A program made the translations under genes and the position numbers. From Candidatus Kapaibacterium sp. (lineage in GTDB: Bacteria > Bacteroidota > Ignavibacteria > Kapaibacteriales > UBA2268), in NCBI GenBank assembly GCA_023957315.1, contig JAMLHE010000006.1:1-64000 (forward strand): a stretch of 64,000 nt of DNA, written 5' to 3'. Positions 29,476-41,100 of the stretch are shown here, one piece after another (the first letter of the stretch is position 1; each line of letters begins with the position of its first letter). A model generated the notes under the pieces. It saw only the letters and a list, made by a program, of their open reading frames with translations. It made no database searches and had not been told where the DNA came from.

Positions 29476-31702
29476 TGATTCGTTTTTTAGCCATTTCTAA
29501 GCCTTGTAACACAATATTCCTCGGTACTTCAATATCAAAAGCAATCTGCGAATTTGCTTTTGTATCATATGTTGCAAGAATTGCTTCAAACATCTGCCGA
29601 GATTGCTCAAAACGACCCAAATGCAACAATGCGTATGCTTTGAGATTTCGGGCAAATAGCTGATTGGGATTTATTTGCAAAGATTTTTCAACATAATCTA
29701 AAGCCTTGTCGAATTCCTTCATCACGCCTTTTAGTTGAGACAATGAGGTATAAGTTGCAGCTTTGATGCTGTCAGATAGAGTTTCAGTTCCAATTGCAAA
29801 TTCGAGTGCCATAATGGATTGTTCGACTAATTTTAATCTCCCTAATGTTTGCCCCAACTGAAACCATGCATATCCGTTCGTAGGTTCATCATTCACTTGC
29901 TTTATTAGCAGTTGATAATTACGTATCGTTTTGTCTCTAATCGTTTGCAAATCAAAATTATATCCGAGATGTTCGATTACGATGTCGGATTCAAAAATTT
30001 GCTTGTTTAATTGACGTAAAGCAGGAGTGATTTGTTCGTGCACTTTGCCCGTAAATTTTATGGTCGGATAGCCATAATTGCGGAATAATCGCGGATACGA
30101 ACCTCTGTGCATCTCCGAACTTCCGTCATCTTTTCTGTGTAAACTTTCAATCGTACAAAGCAAGGCGCCTACTTCATCTGTAGCATTTTCGAGAATATTC
30201 CGAATCGAAGAATAGTTCTTATTATTGAGCCTTTCGTCAGCGTCAAGATATAATATCCAATCGCCGCTTGTGTGTTTTAGTGCGAAATTTCGAGCATCCG
30301 AAAAATTATCGTTCCATTCATAATGAAACACCTTAGCATTATATTTTTGAGCGATTTTGACCGTATCATCTGTGGAGCCTGTGTCAACAATCACAATTTC
30401 ATCCACAAATGATTGAACTGATTCTAAACAGCCTTCAAGCATTTTCTCCTCATTTTTCACTATCATCGAAAGTGATATTTTGGGATTCTTTTGCTTGAAT
30501 TCTGAAGTTTCGCTGTATTTCGATTTTAAGTTTATAATTGTAGAGTCATTCGGTATTATGCGACTAATTTCATTGAGTAAGTTCATAAATTCTTCAATTT
30601 TTCCTTCTCTCAACAAGAAATTCAATTTGACCATTTTCGCATCCAAATTTTGTGGCTTGCTTGCGATAAATTGCTCCAAAAGTTGATTTGCTTTTTCAAA
30701 ATTGTTGATTCGATAATAGCAATATGCCATCTTGGGTACGTAAACTTCTTGCGGTAGCTCTATATCACCACCTAAACTGATTTTTTTTGCGACATCTTTT
30801 TGCCTGTCGAAAATGATTTGATAATGAAGGGAAGCATTTGCGAAATCATTAGCGGAAAGAAATAATTCTGCAAGATTCAGATGTGCAGTTAGCTGATTCG
30901 GCTCAATTTTTAATGATTCAATAGAATAAAAATATGCATCTTGATACTCGCCCTTGTTTCTTGCGATTACCGTAGCATAGTTCAAAATTGAAGGGTATGA
31001 AACATGAGATTTTGCAACTTTATTGAGTGCTTGGTTTATGTCTTGTTCTGCTTTAGTAACATATCCAAGGGCTAAGAATGTTTTAGCTCTATGAAACAGA
31101 TAAATCGGATTTCCGGAGATTAAATCTTCATCATCGAGCATTTCAAGATTTCTGAGATGCTTTTTGTCGAGCAAATTTTTGGGCAAATTATAGCCATGAT
31201 GAATAATCTTCAAATCGCTTTTTACAATTTCAAAACCCGAATTCAAAATAGATTTTGCTATTTGTTCATGTATTTTGCCCTCGAATTTGAAGCCCTGATG
31301 ATTTCTGAAAATTCTGAGCTGGGGAGACACAAATGTCTGAGATTGCCCATCAATCGTACTTGCTGATGAAATGACATTAAGCAATAATCCACCAACAGAA
31401 TTTTTACTATTTACCAAAATTTCTCTGATGTTCGAGTTTGCTTGAAATTCTTCATCCGCGTCAATTACGAGAATAAAATCTCCTGAAGCATATTCAAGGG
31501 ATATGTTTCTGGCTTCTGCGAAATCGTTTTTCCAATTATGTTGATATACTTTTGCTCCGAAATCTGTGGCTTTTTGGATTGTATCATCTTCCGAACCGGT
31601 GTCCAAAACTATGATTTCATCGCAATAAGTTCGGATTGATTCAATACATCTTGATATGTTCAAAGTCTCGTTTTTTGTAATTATGCAGGCACTTAATAGC
31701 AT
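29465..31702 (-). CDS. Double family-2 glycosyltransferase with TPR repeats
   Basis: This 745-residue protein contains two copies of a GT2 domain. Copy one starts at residue 1 (LSACIITKNETLNISRCIES, VLDTGSEDDT, LVIDADEEF). Copy two starts near residue 405 (LSMIVKNEEKMLEGCLESVQ, VDTGSTDDT, LYLDADERL). Each is followed by TPR-type helical repeats (about 235-385 and 640-745). Both copies keep the nucleotide-sugar DTGS and metal-binding DAD motifs, so both look active. The N-terminus has no signal peptide, so it probably acts in the cytoplasm, perhaps on protein or surface glycans. It lies directly before the three giant T9SS genes but is divergent from them. Confidence 0.86.
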   Translation of the reverse strand: MLLSACIITKNETLNISRCIESIRTYCDEIIVLDTGSEDDTIQKATDFGAKVYQHNWKNDFAEARNISLEYASGDFILVIDADEEFQANSNIREILVNSKNSVGGLLLNVISSASTIDGQSQTFVSPQLRIFRNHQGFKFEGKIHEQIAKSILNSGFEIVKSDLKIIHHGYNLPKNLLDKKHLRNLEMLDDEDLISGNPIYLFHRAKTFLALGYVTKAEQDINQALNKVAKSHVSYPSILNYATVIARNKGEYQDAYFYSIESLKIEPNQLTAHLNLAELFLSANDFANASLHYQIIFDRQKDVAKKISLGGDIELPQEVYVPKMAYCYYRINNFEKANQLLEQFIASKPQNLDAKMVKLNFLLREGKIEEFMNLLNEISRIIPNDSTIINLKSKYSETSEFKQKNPKISLSMIVKNEEKMLEGCLESVQSFVDEIVIVDTGSTDDTVKIAQKYNAKVFHYEWNDNFSDARNFALKHTSGDWILYLDADERLNNKNYSSIRNILENATDEVGALLCTIESLHRKDDGSSEMHRGSYPRLFRNYGYPTIKFTGKVHEQITPALRQLNKQIFESDIVIEHLGYNFDLQTIRDKTIRNYQLLIKQVNDEPTNGYAWFQLGQTLGRLKLVEQSIMALEFAIGTETLSDSIKAATYTSLSQLKGVMKEFDKALDYVEKSLQINPNQLFARNLKAYALLHLGRFEQSRQMFEAILATYDTKANSQIAFDIEVPRNIVLQGLEMAKKRIITI

Positions 31703-31800
31703 TTATATTTATTCTTTTTTGTAATTGACAACGTTTTTATCTTTCAAAAATCGTGCAAAAATGTTAAATTGTATTTTATTTTGTAACGAATCTTCAAAAT

Positions 31801-34800
31801 ATGTGTTATAGTAGTATGAGTAAAATGAAAAATATAATAAAATTGTCGCTTCTATTAGTTATCGTTTATTGCATTCCTGTCTCCGCACATCCTTGGTATC
31901 ACTTGGTTCCAAAGGATAGCGTTGACAATTTTTATGCTGTTCAAAATGCCTATAACCAATATTGGAGTGATAAAGAGCAAAGCAAAGGCTCGGGTTGGAA
32001 ACAATTCAAAAGGTGGGAACATTTTTGGGGTGAGCGAGTTTATCCAAACGGAATATTCCCCGATGCATATGATGTGATGACAAGTTATAGCCAATTCCTC
32101 GAAGGGAAAAAAGATAGAGACAATTTACAAAAGACATATTTTTGGCGTGAAGAAGGTCCAAAAGAAGTGCCCGAAAATTTACTCAGCTATCAATCCTCAG
32201 GTATTGGTAGGCTGAATGTTATTAGGATGCACCCCACAAATAGCAATATAATTTTTGCAGGTTCGGCAAGTGGCGGAATTTGGAAAAGTACAGACAAAGG
32301 CGGAACTTGGGAATTGCTCCAATTCTCTGATGTCCTATCACTCGGTATAAGCGATATTGCAATTTCTAATCAGAATCCTGATTTGATATATGCCGCAACC
32401 GGTGACGACAATGGCCACTTTCAATCAAGAACCTACTCAATTGGTGTTCTGAAATCTACTGATGGTGGTAAAAGCTGGCTATCAGTAGGTCTTGATTATG
32501 AAATTCCACAAAGAGTATTAGCGTCTCGAATTCTGATTCATCCTGAAGATGATAATATTGTTCTTGTCGGTGGCTCAAACGGTATTTTCAAAACAATTGA
32601 CGGCGGAAATGAATGGGTGAGAGTTTACTCTGCACGATTTGTCAAACGTATGGAATTCAAACCCGATGACCCAAGTATAGTTTATGCTGCTACTTCCGGA
32701 TTTTATTCATCATTTTCAGAAGCTGAATTTTACAAAAGTACTGATGGTGGAGACACTTGGGAATATATTCGTCGTTTCAATGGTTCTGTTAGATTAGAAA
32801 TCGGTGTAACTCCTCATGATGCAAATTATGTTTATCTCTTAGGTGCTAATAGCAGTAGTGGTAGTTTGCATGGGATATTCCGCTCAACAGATGCCGGTAG
32901 TACATTTGAACTTATGGCTAATTCTCCTAATATTTTAAGCATTAATGTTAAAGGCGAGGGTAATACCGGGCAAGGTTTTTATGATTTAGCTTTAGCTGTT
33001 TCACCGGTTGATAAGGACCAATTGTATGTAGGTGGTATTCATATTTGGAAAAGTATGAATGGTGGAAAGAATTGGGAGATATTAAATCATTGGACAGGGG
33101 CACATGGGCTACCTTTCGTACATGCCGACCAACATGATTTAGTCATTAATCCACTAAATTTAGATTTATATTCTGCAAATGACGGCGGTTTGTATATTTC
33201 GAGCAATAACGGAGTTACTTGGAAAGATATAAGCACCGGACTTGGAATTACTCAATTATGGAGTATTGACGTTTCCCAATCCGAACCGGGCTACATTGCA
33301 TTGGGCACTCAAGATAATGGTTCGCATATTTTGAAAAATGGCAGATGGTATCACGTCAATGGTGGAGATGGAATGGTGCCTATCATCGATTCCGAGAATC
33401 CGCAATATCTATATACCAGTATGCAAAATGGTAGTATCTATCGCTCGGTAAATGGGGGGAATTCTTTTACTCGTATCCTTCATACGGGTAAATACACTAA
33501 TGAAAGCTCTGCATGGGTAGCACCATTTGTAATGAATCCACATAGTCCACGAAGCCTATATGTTGGTTATCGTAATATCTATAAAACTGAAAATAGAGGT
33601 TCTAACTGGAGGAAAATTTCTTCAATTGATAGATTTCCACTAAATGTAATTGCAATTGCACCTTCTGACACTAATGTGATTTATACTGCAACTGCTGCAG
33701 ATTTGTATGTTACGAAAGATGAAGGAAAGTCTTGGAAAGTGCTTTTTTCGGCAAATTCACATATTAAAGGCATAGCCGTTGATGACAAGAACCCGGAAAG
33801 ACTCTGGGTTACACTAAGCGGATATTCTGCGGGAAATAAAGTTTTCGAAATCAATGGCGACAAAGTTCAGAATATTTCATTTAATTTACCCAACGTTCCT
33901 GTGAGTTCTATTATTTACCATAAGAATTCTGCACGTACTCTATATATCGGTACTGATGTTGGAGTAATGGTATTTGACCCATTTAACTTAGAATGGCAAG
34001 TTTTGAATGTTGGTTTGCCGCCTGTAGTTGTTAATGATTTGAAAATAAGTTATTTGGAAGGCAGGGTGTATGCAGGAACACATGGCAGAGGAGTTTGGTC
34101 TTCTGAAGTATTTGATTGCAATATGGACAAGCCTGATTTTACATTCTCCGGTCCTCTCGCATTTTGCCAAGGTCAAGACAGCGTAAAGTTAACCCTTCAA
34201 GGTGAGCATCATGATTTAACATGGTCAAATGGTGAAAAATCGAGAACAATATGGGCAAAGGAAACAGGTGCCTATTATGTAAACGTACGCAATGCTGAAG
34301 GTTGTAGTGAACGTTCGGATTACATTACTGTCAATGTAACATCTGTCCCTGCGTTTGAGATTAAGCATAATGGCGCCGGTACAGGAGTAATATGCGGACA
34401 AAGTGAAATTAGCTTATATGTGAATTTCGGCTTGAAAGATTATAAATGGTCAACCGGAGCCACTACTCCCAAAATAGAAATTTCAGAGCCCGGCGAATAT
34501 TGGGTAACAGCCGTTACTCAAGATGATTGCCCTGTCAAAGCAGGTCCTTTTATCGTTGCTAAAGCAGAATTTCCCGAAAAACCAAATATCTATTTTGATA
34601 AAAATTATCTAAAGTCAACAGAAGCCGTTTCATATAAATGGTATTTAAATGATGTATATATTGAAAACTCGGATACCATTGCCATTGAATTAACCAAAAT
34701 TGGTAAATATGTGGTTGAAACCTTTAACGAGTACGGTTGCTCTTCAAAATCGGAACCATTATTGGTTGAAACAAGTGTTTATGAGGATGTGTATGGACAG

Positions 34801-35037
34801 TATATTCAAATCATACCGAATCCAGCCCAAGACCATGTCAACATAATACTTTCACCGGAGCTTAATGCCAAAGAGTTGATTATTTATGATGCTATTGGTA
34901 GAGAGCTTTTAAGAATTGAATCGGGTAATGAACTCAACCATTCGATAAACACAAGCAAATACCCCAATGGAGTGTATAAAATTGTAGTGAGCAGTTCCGA
35001 TAGGAAAATCGTCCAACAGTTAATAATTGCTAACTGA
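31801..35037 (+). CDS. Giant secreted sortilin-like (Asp-box) beta-propeller protein with T9SS type A sorting domain, copy 1
   Basis: This 1078-residue protein has a signal peptide (core IIKLSLLLVIVYCIPVSA). At least ten Asp-box/BNR motifs of the form IWKSTDKGGTW follow over about residues 150-740, as in VPS10/sortilin-type propellers. Next come Ig-like repeats with a CxG(Q/E) start and a W(S)xG(A/E)TT centre (about 780-930), and a C-terminal T9SS type A sorting domain (IIPNPAQDHVNIIL to KYPNGVYKIVV). The protein should cross the outer membrane by T9SS and be released or anchored. Three ATGs (31801, 31816, 31825) could start it. No catalytic domain is recognised. It is paralogous to the next two genes. 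Confidence 0.82.
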   Translation: MCYSSMSKMKNIIKLSLLLVIVYCIPVSAHPWYHLVPKDSVDNFYAVQNAYNQYWSDKEQSKGSGWKQFKRWEHFWGERVYPNGIFPDAYDVMTSYSQFLEGKKDRDNLQKTYFWREEGPKEVPENLLSYQSSGIGRLNVIRMHPTNSNIIFAGSASGGIWKSTDKGGTWELLQFSDVLSLGISDIAISNQNPDLIYAATGDDNGHFQSRTYSIGVLKSTDGGKSWLSVGLDYEIPQRVLASRILIHPEDDNIVLVGGSNGIFKTIDGGNEWVRVYSARFVKRMEFKPDDPSIVYAATSGFYSSFSEAEFYKSTDGGDTWEYIRRFNGSVRLEIGVTPHDANYVYLLGANSSSGSLHGIFRSTDAGSTFELMANSPNILSINVKGEGNTGQGFYDLALAVSPVDKDQLYVGGIHIWKSMNGGKNWEILNHWTGAHGLPFVHADQHDLVINPLNLDLYSANDGGLYISSNNGVTWKDISTGLGITQLWSIDVSQSEPGYIALGTQDNGSHILKNGRWYHVNGGDGMVPIIDSENPQYLYTSMQNGSIYRSVNGGNSFTRILHTGKYTNESSAWVAPFVMNPHSPRSLYVGYRNIYKTENRGSNWRKISSIDRFPLNVIAIAPSDTNVIYTATAADLYVTKDEGKSWKVLFSANSHIKGIAVDDKNPERLWVTLSGYSAGNKVFEINGDKVQNISFNLPNVPVSSIIYHKNSARTLYIGTDVGVMVFDPFNLEWQVLNVGLPPVVVNDLKISYLEGRVYAGTHGRGVWSSEVFDCNMDKPDFTFSGPLAFCQGQDSVKLTLQGEHHDLTWSNGEKSRTIWAKETGAYYVNVRNAEGCSERSDYITVNVTSVPAFEIKHNGAGTGVICGQSEISLYVNFGLKDYKWSTGATTPKIEISEPGEYWVTAVTQDDCPVKAGPFIVAKAEFPEKPNIYFDKNYLKSTEAVSYKWYLNDVYIENSDTIAIELTKIGKYVVETFNEYGCSSKSEPLLVETSVYEDVYGQYIQIIPNPAQDHVNIILSPELNAKELIIYDAIGRELLRIESGNELNHSINTSKYPNGVYKIVVSSSDRKIVQQLIIAN

Positions 35038-35038
35038 T

Positions 35039-38000
35039 GTGAGACTGAGAGTAGTTTATATTTTGTTTATTGTAGTGCCGATATGTTTAAATGTATCGGC
35101 ATTATTTTCAAATAGCGGAAGTAAATCCACCCAAAGAGCCCAATTTTTCCACCAATCCAGATATTCATTTCCTGAGTTTCCCAAAGCGTCCAAACTTGTG
35201 AACGAATATTTCAATATTTCAAAAGAGCAAGATTTGCTGCTTGAGCAATTCAAATGGGAGGCACTCGGACCATTCCTACCGGACGCGACCAAAGACCCCG
35301 TTATGTTTGGTTTGGGCAGAATAAATGTAGTTCGTTTTGACCCCAAAGACCCCAAAATGATTTATACAGGAACTGCATCGGGTGGCTTATGGATAAGTAG
35401 AGATGCAGGTGAAACATTTTACTCACCTGAAATAACAAATGTACTTTCGATTGGCATAAGCGATATTTCTATCAATCAGCACGATAACAAAATGATTGCC
35501 ATTGCTACCGGAGACGCTCATGCTCGAGAATTTCAGCGAGGATATTCACTTGGAGTAATGATTTCTACTGACCAAGGAATAAATTGGAAAATTTCTGACC
35601 CCTTTCCGGATGTACCATTTTATTTTATTAAAAGTATTTTGTGGCATCCAACATACGATTCAATGCTCATTGTATCTACTTCCGAAGGTGTAATTTATAC
35701 TGACGACTTTGGAATTACATGGAATTCATTGATATTGAAAGGTGTCGAGTGTGGAGCTATGAAATTCGATAAGTTTAATCCTGATATACTATATATTTCT
35801 ACATTCAAATTGAGTGGCGGAATCGGATTGTACCGATACACATTTGACACGAAATCATTAGACACATTGGTTTCATTTCCGAATATAGTCAGGATTGAGT
35901 TCGAGCAAATAGCTCAAAATAAGATTTTGATATTAGGAGCTCAGAAGCTTACTTTTAACCAAGGTGTTTTTGGTATTTTTGATTTATCAAGTAAAATGTA
36001 TAATTCATTGCAATTAAAAGATGTTATCGAGGCTCAAGGTTATTATAATCTTGCACTTTTTGCCGACCCTTTTGATGAAACTATTTATGCCGGAGGTCTG
36101 ATTTTGAACACATTCAAACTTAGCAATCTCGCCGATGTCGCTGAAAATGAATGGATTCACAAGGACCAACACCATATTGAAATGAACCCACATGACAGCT
36201 CGATTTGGGTGTGTAATGATGGCGGTTTGTATCGCAAATTGCGAAATGACACGAAATGGGAACTTATGTCGAAAAATATGAATATTTCGCAAGTATATCG
36301 GCTAACATTGCACCCATATAATCCAAATATCATACTTGCAGGCACTCAAGATAATGGCACTTTCAGATACTTTTATAAGGAATGGACTCAAGTGCTTGGT
36401 GGTGATGGAATGGAATCCGCATTCGATTTGGACAACCCCTTGTATATATTAATGACTGCCGAAGGCGGACGAGTAGCCCATAGCGATGATGGTGCTCAAT
36501 CAGTCAAATCCGATTACATCACCTATTCAATCAAAGAGCCAAGACCTTGGTTAGTTGATATTCATAATTACCAAGGTGAATTTGTAACCGGATATGTAAA
36601 CTTATGGAAAATCAACTATGAAAATAAATCTTACGAAAAATTGACGCATATTGATGATGGAATTTTGATGACTGCAATTTATGTAGTAAACGATACAATT
36701 TATTTTGCCAAGAGAAATTCATTATACAGCTTTCATTCAGGCATTACAAGCAAAATCTTAGAGTTGGATGAGCAGTTCACAATCAACTCCATTATATTCA
36801 ATGACGCTTTGATTTTTACTGTTGGTGGATATTCACGAGATAACAAGGTATATAAATACAAAAACGAAACTTTAACATCAATGACTTACAATTTGATGAA
36901 CATTCATCTGAACAGAATTGTTTATGATAGTCACAAGCAATGCTACTATTTGGCGAGCGATATTGGAGTTTGGAAGTTGGAAAATGGTTCAGAAAAGTGG
37001 ATTCCATTCAACAACCAACTTCCTCAGTGCATAATATCAGACATTGAAATATCTTACAATTCAGGCGAATTGCTTGTTTCCACTTTTGGCAGAGGAGTTT
37101 GGAAATGCAAAATTCACGATTGCACACCTTCAGAAATTATGCTCAATTTAGATAAAAATATCAATCTTTGCGAAGGCGAGCAAGTTTGGGCAGAAATTTT
37201 GAATTCCGAAGCAAATGCAACTTATATCTGGCATGATGGTATTATTGCAACAGAGCGAGCGATTGACAAACGAGGTGAATTTCATGTGGCAAAAAAAACT
37301 ACAAACTGTGCTGATTTTTCCAAAGCTATAATGGTAGAAGTGAACCCGAATCCTGACATCAGTTTTATCTTGAAAAGTCGAAATCCGGCTTGTTTTGGAG
37401 ATACTGTTGTTTTGGAAGCCGTTCTCAGAAATTTTTCAAGCGGAGAATTACTTTGGAATGATGGCTCAACGGGAGCAATCTTAAGTGCATCTTCTAATGG
37501 CGAATATTTCTTGACTGCCACAAACGAGTTCGGTTGTAAATTTGTTTCGGAAACATTTGAAGTTATTATTTCGCCAACTTTGCCACCTGTTAGCATCTAT
37601 AAAACTCTCTCAGGATTTGCTTTCGAATCAGAAACCAAACCATTTAGATTGGATTGGTTTTACAATGATTCGCTCGTATCGTCCGGACCCGAAATTTTTC
37701 AACCCGACAAGCCCGGATTTTATAAATTGCAACTTGTTGACAGTAACTTTTGCCGTGTATATTCAAATGAACTATTTGTGGATTATATAAACCAAAACGA
37801 TTTGTTTAGCTATAATTTGTATCCCAATCCGGTAGATGATTTAGTGACTTTGGAAATGTATTTCAACGATAAAGCTCGCACTGAAATACATATTGTTGAT
37901 TTGTTGGGAAAAAAACAGCTATGGTTTGATAGTAATACCGAGTCTAACTATTTATATCTTCAAAAAAATACAATACTATTAGCATCAGGGACTTACACGA

Positions 38001-38056
38001 TTCTCATCAAGCACGGATTGCATTATTTCACAATTTCATTCGTCAAAACAATATAA
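35039..38056 (+). CDS. Giant secreted sortilin-like beta-propeller protein with T9SS sorting domain, copy 2 (divergent)
   Basis: This protein of about 1005 residues is paralogous to its neighbours but more divergent. The GRINVVRFDPKDPKMIYTGT and ASGGLWISRDAGETF region aligns with the others, and it also shares GTQDNGTFR and GGDGMESAFD. Fewer Asp-boxes are intact, and the QFKRWE segment near the N-terminus is absent. The C-terminus (YNLYPNPVDDLVTLEMYF to SGTYTILIK) is a T9SS sorting domain. The frame opens at a TTG (35027) inside the previous gene. I chose the GTG at 35039, one base after the previous stop, because it starts the signal peptide VRLRVVYILFIVVPICLNVS. This suggests coupled translation with copy 1. 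Confidence 0.8.
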   Translation: MRLRVVYILFIVVPICLNVSALFSNSGSKSTQRAQFFHQSRYSFPEFPKASKLVNEYFNISKEQDLLLEQFKWEALGPFLPDATKDPVMFGLGRINVVRFDPKDPKMIYTGTASGGLWISRDAGETFYSPEITNVLSIGISDISINQHDNKMIAIATGDAHAREFQRGYSLGVMISTDQGINWKISDPFPDVPFYFIKSILWHPTYDSMLIVSTSEGVIYTDDFGITWNSLILKGVECGAMKFDKFNPDILYISTFKLSGGIGLYRYTFDTKSLDTLVSFPNIVRIEFEQIAQNKILILGAQKLTFNQGVFGIFDLSSKMYNSLQLKDVIEAQGYYNLALFADPFDETIYAGGLILNTFKLSNLADVAENEWIHKDQHHIEMNPHDSSIWVCNDGGLYRKLRNDTKWELMSKNMNISQVYRLTLHPYNPNIILAGTQDNGTFRYFYKEWTQVLGGDGMESAFDLDNPLYILMTAEGGRVAHSDDGAQSVKSDYITYSIKEPRPWLVDIHNYQGEFVTGYVNLWKINYENKSYEKLTHIDDGILMTAIYVVNDTIYFAKRNSLYSFHSGITSKILELDEQFTINSIIFNDALIFTVGGYSRDNKVYKYKNETLTSMTYNLMNIHLNRIVYDSHKQCYYLASDIGVWKLENGSEKWIPFNNQLPQCIISDIEISYNSGELLVSTFGRGVWKCKIHDCTPSEIMLNLDKNINLCEGEQVWAEILNSEANATYIWHDGIIATERAIDKRGEFHVAKKTTNCADFSKAIMVEVNPNPDISFILKSRNPACFGDTVVLEAVLRNFSSGELLWNDGSTGAILSASSNGEYFLTATNEFGCKFVSETFEVIISPTLPPVSIYKTLSGFAFESETKPFRLDWFYNDSLVSSGPEIFQPDKPGFYKLQLVDSNFCRVYSNELFVDYINQNDLFSYNLYPNPVDDLVTLEMYFNDKARTEIHIVDLLGKKQLWFDSNTESNYLYLQKNTILLASGTYTILIKHGLHYFTISFVKTI

Positions 38057-38150
38057 ACATTTACGACAATTTTGTAACTTTTTCAGCATTTGAAGTGTCT
38101 TTTAGACATATGCATATTGCAAATTTGAATTTTAAATATAATTGGTGCTT

Positions 38151-41100
38151 ATGAAAAACATTTTGATGATTGCTGTCCTCATGGCAGCTTTTTTTTCGGC
38201 TAAAACCGCAGAATCCCAAAAAACATTCATAAATTTGAGTGATGGAAACGAACTAAATTTTCACAAAATCGTACAAATGCAAGATGACCATTGGGGCGAC
38301 GCTCCAATATCGGAACGAAAAGGATACAAACAATTTAAACGTTGGGAGCAATTTTGGCTTCCGCGAACTTTCCCGACAGGTAATTTCCCCGAAGGAACAG
38401 AAATATTCGAGGAAATGAGAGTTATTGACAATTATTCAAAAGATGACCCTTCATTGATGAGTACCGATTGGCAATCTATTGGTCCATTTAACGTGCCAAA
38501 TGCCTCCGACGAGCAAAAAGGTATTGGCAGAGTAAATGTGGTTAGACTTCATCCACAAGATGAAAATGAACTTTGGATTGGCTCGGCTTCCGGAGGTTTG
38601 TGGCGTTCTAAAGATGCCGGAGCCAATTGGGAAACTTTTTCATTTACACAATTCCTCTCTCTTGGGATTTCCGACATTACTTTTAGCAAATCAAATCCAT
38701 CAATAATTTACGTTGCAACAGGTGATGTATATGGTTCATCCGGAGCTCGAGATTTTTATAGTATTGGATTAATCAAAACTACTAACGGTGGCAATACCTG
38801 GGAATTAACAAATTTAAGACGTGAATTAGCTGACCAAAAGCATGTTTGTAAAGTGATTGTTCATCCGACTGACCCGAATAATTTAACCGTAGCAACAAGC
38901 GAAGGAATGTACAAATCATTCGATGGTGGAGATACATGGGAATTAAAAAGTGACCCTGTGTTTTTCATTGATTTGAAAGCGAATCCCGAAAATTCTGATG
39001 TTATGTATGCTTCGACATTTAGTATGAATAATCAAGCAGGAGCGGGCAATGTTTATTTATCTGAAGATGGTGGAATGACTTGGGCAAGCACATACAGCGG
39101 TACAAACATCGTAAGAATTGCCTTAGCGGTGACTCCCGCAGAACCAAATTTGGTTTATGCTTTGATTGCCAACAGAAATAATTTCGGTTTTCACTCTTTA
39201 ATCGAATCCAAAGACGCAGGAAAAACATGGGAAACTGTCGCCAACCCAACTTCTAATGGAAATATACTTGGTTGGCATAACGGCACTCTTTCTAATGATT
39301 TCAGAGGGCAGGGACAATACGATTTATGTATTGCAGCTTCACCAACAAATTCCAGGGAAGTCTATGTCGGTGGGATTAATATATGGAAAAGCAACAACGG
39401 GGCAAGAAATTTCACTAAAAACTCTCATTGGGTAGCTTTAGACCCAAATTTCCCTTATGTTCATGCAGATATTCATGAGCTTTTATTCAATGCAAATGGG
39501 TCAATAATTTATTCCGCCAATGATGGAGGTATTTATCGCAGTACCAATGGCGGCAGTGTCTGGACAAGTATTTCTAACGGACTTAATATCACTCAATTTT
39601 ATCGTATCGGAGTTTCGCAAAAAGATGTTTCTTTATCTTTTTTAGCCGGAGCACAAGATAATGGTACTAAAAGACTGAGATTCAACCAATGGGCTAAAGT
39701 TCATGGGGGAGATGGCATGGAATGTATAATTGACCCTAATGATAATTCAAGAGTTTATGCTTCAACTTATAATGGTCAATTCCGTCGCTCACTCAATAAT
39801 GGCAATAGCTTTGTACATATGCTATCCGAAAATAATACTAATGAAAAAGGGGCTTGGACAACACCGTTAATACTGAACCCACAAAATTCTGCAACTTTAT
39901 TTGCCGGTTATCAAAACGTTTGGGTGTCACGAAATTACGGAGCATCCGGGTCATGGTCTAAAATATCTTCAATTAGCCCGGGTTCCAGTTTGATTGCTCT
40001 CGCTTGTGCACCTTCTGATACCAACGTAATTTATGCCGCATCGTTGACCAAAATCTTTGCAACATATAATAATGGTGCAAATTGGGAAGAAATTCACACT
40101 TCAGAAAGAGCTATAACTTATCTTTGGGTTGACGAAAATGATTCTCGCAGGATTTGGATTTCAAAATCAGGTTATACAGATTATGATAAAGTATATGAAA
40201 TCAACGGTACGGAAGTAATAAATATGTCAGGTAATTTGCCGAATCTGCCTATAAATTGCATTATTAAACAAGAGGATTCCCCCGATAGACTATATGTTGG
40301 GACAGATATAGGCGTCTTTTACAGTGATTTTGGTTCTGCTAATTGGAAAAGATTCGGAAATGGCTTGCCAAACGTTATTGTGAATGAATTAGAAGTTCAC
40401 AAAAATTCGCAGCGATTAGTAGCAGCTACTTACGGTAGAGGCATCTGGGTTACAGACTTAATAGAATGCGACGGAGTATCACCCAAAATCAAAGCCGAAA
40501 CTGAAATTGAATTATGCCCGGGCGAGACAGCAACTTTGAGCATTGACGGGCAATACTCAAATTACAGATGGTCAACAGGCGAAACAACTCCAACAATTAC
40601 TGTAAATAAAACCGGAGCTTACTCTATTATCATTGACGGTCAAGACGCTTGTGAAATCAAATCTAAGGCGATATTTGTTAATGTCAACGAAGTACCGGAA
40701 TTAAAAATTCAGAGTAATGATAGTGATTTTATATGCGAAAACGGCGAAACTCACTTGTTCGCTTCCTCCGGATATGAATCCTACCAATGGAACAATGGTA
40801 TGACCGACAGAAATATTACAATTACCGAACCCGGCGATTATTTCGTTGTTGGAACTACGATTGAAGGCTGCAACGAAACAAGCGAAACAATAACCGTCGT
40901 TCAGAAACCTGCTCCTCCAAAACCATTTATCAATCATCAAGGAAATACTTTGGTGGCATCTGAGGCTCAAAGTTATCAATGGTATCTAAACGGCAATAGA
41001 TTAGTTTTCGAGCGCAAACAAACTATTCAATACAAGCAAATTGGTGATTACCAAGTTGAAATAAGTGATGAATTTGGTTGTAAAAGCATGTCCGAACCGT

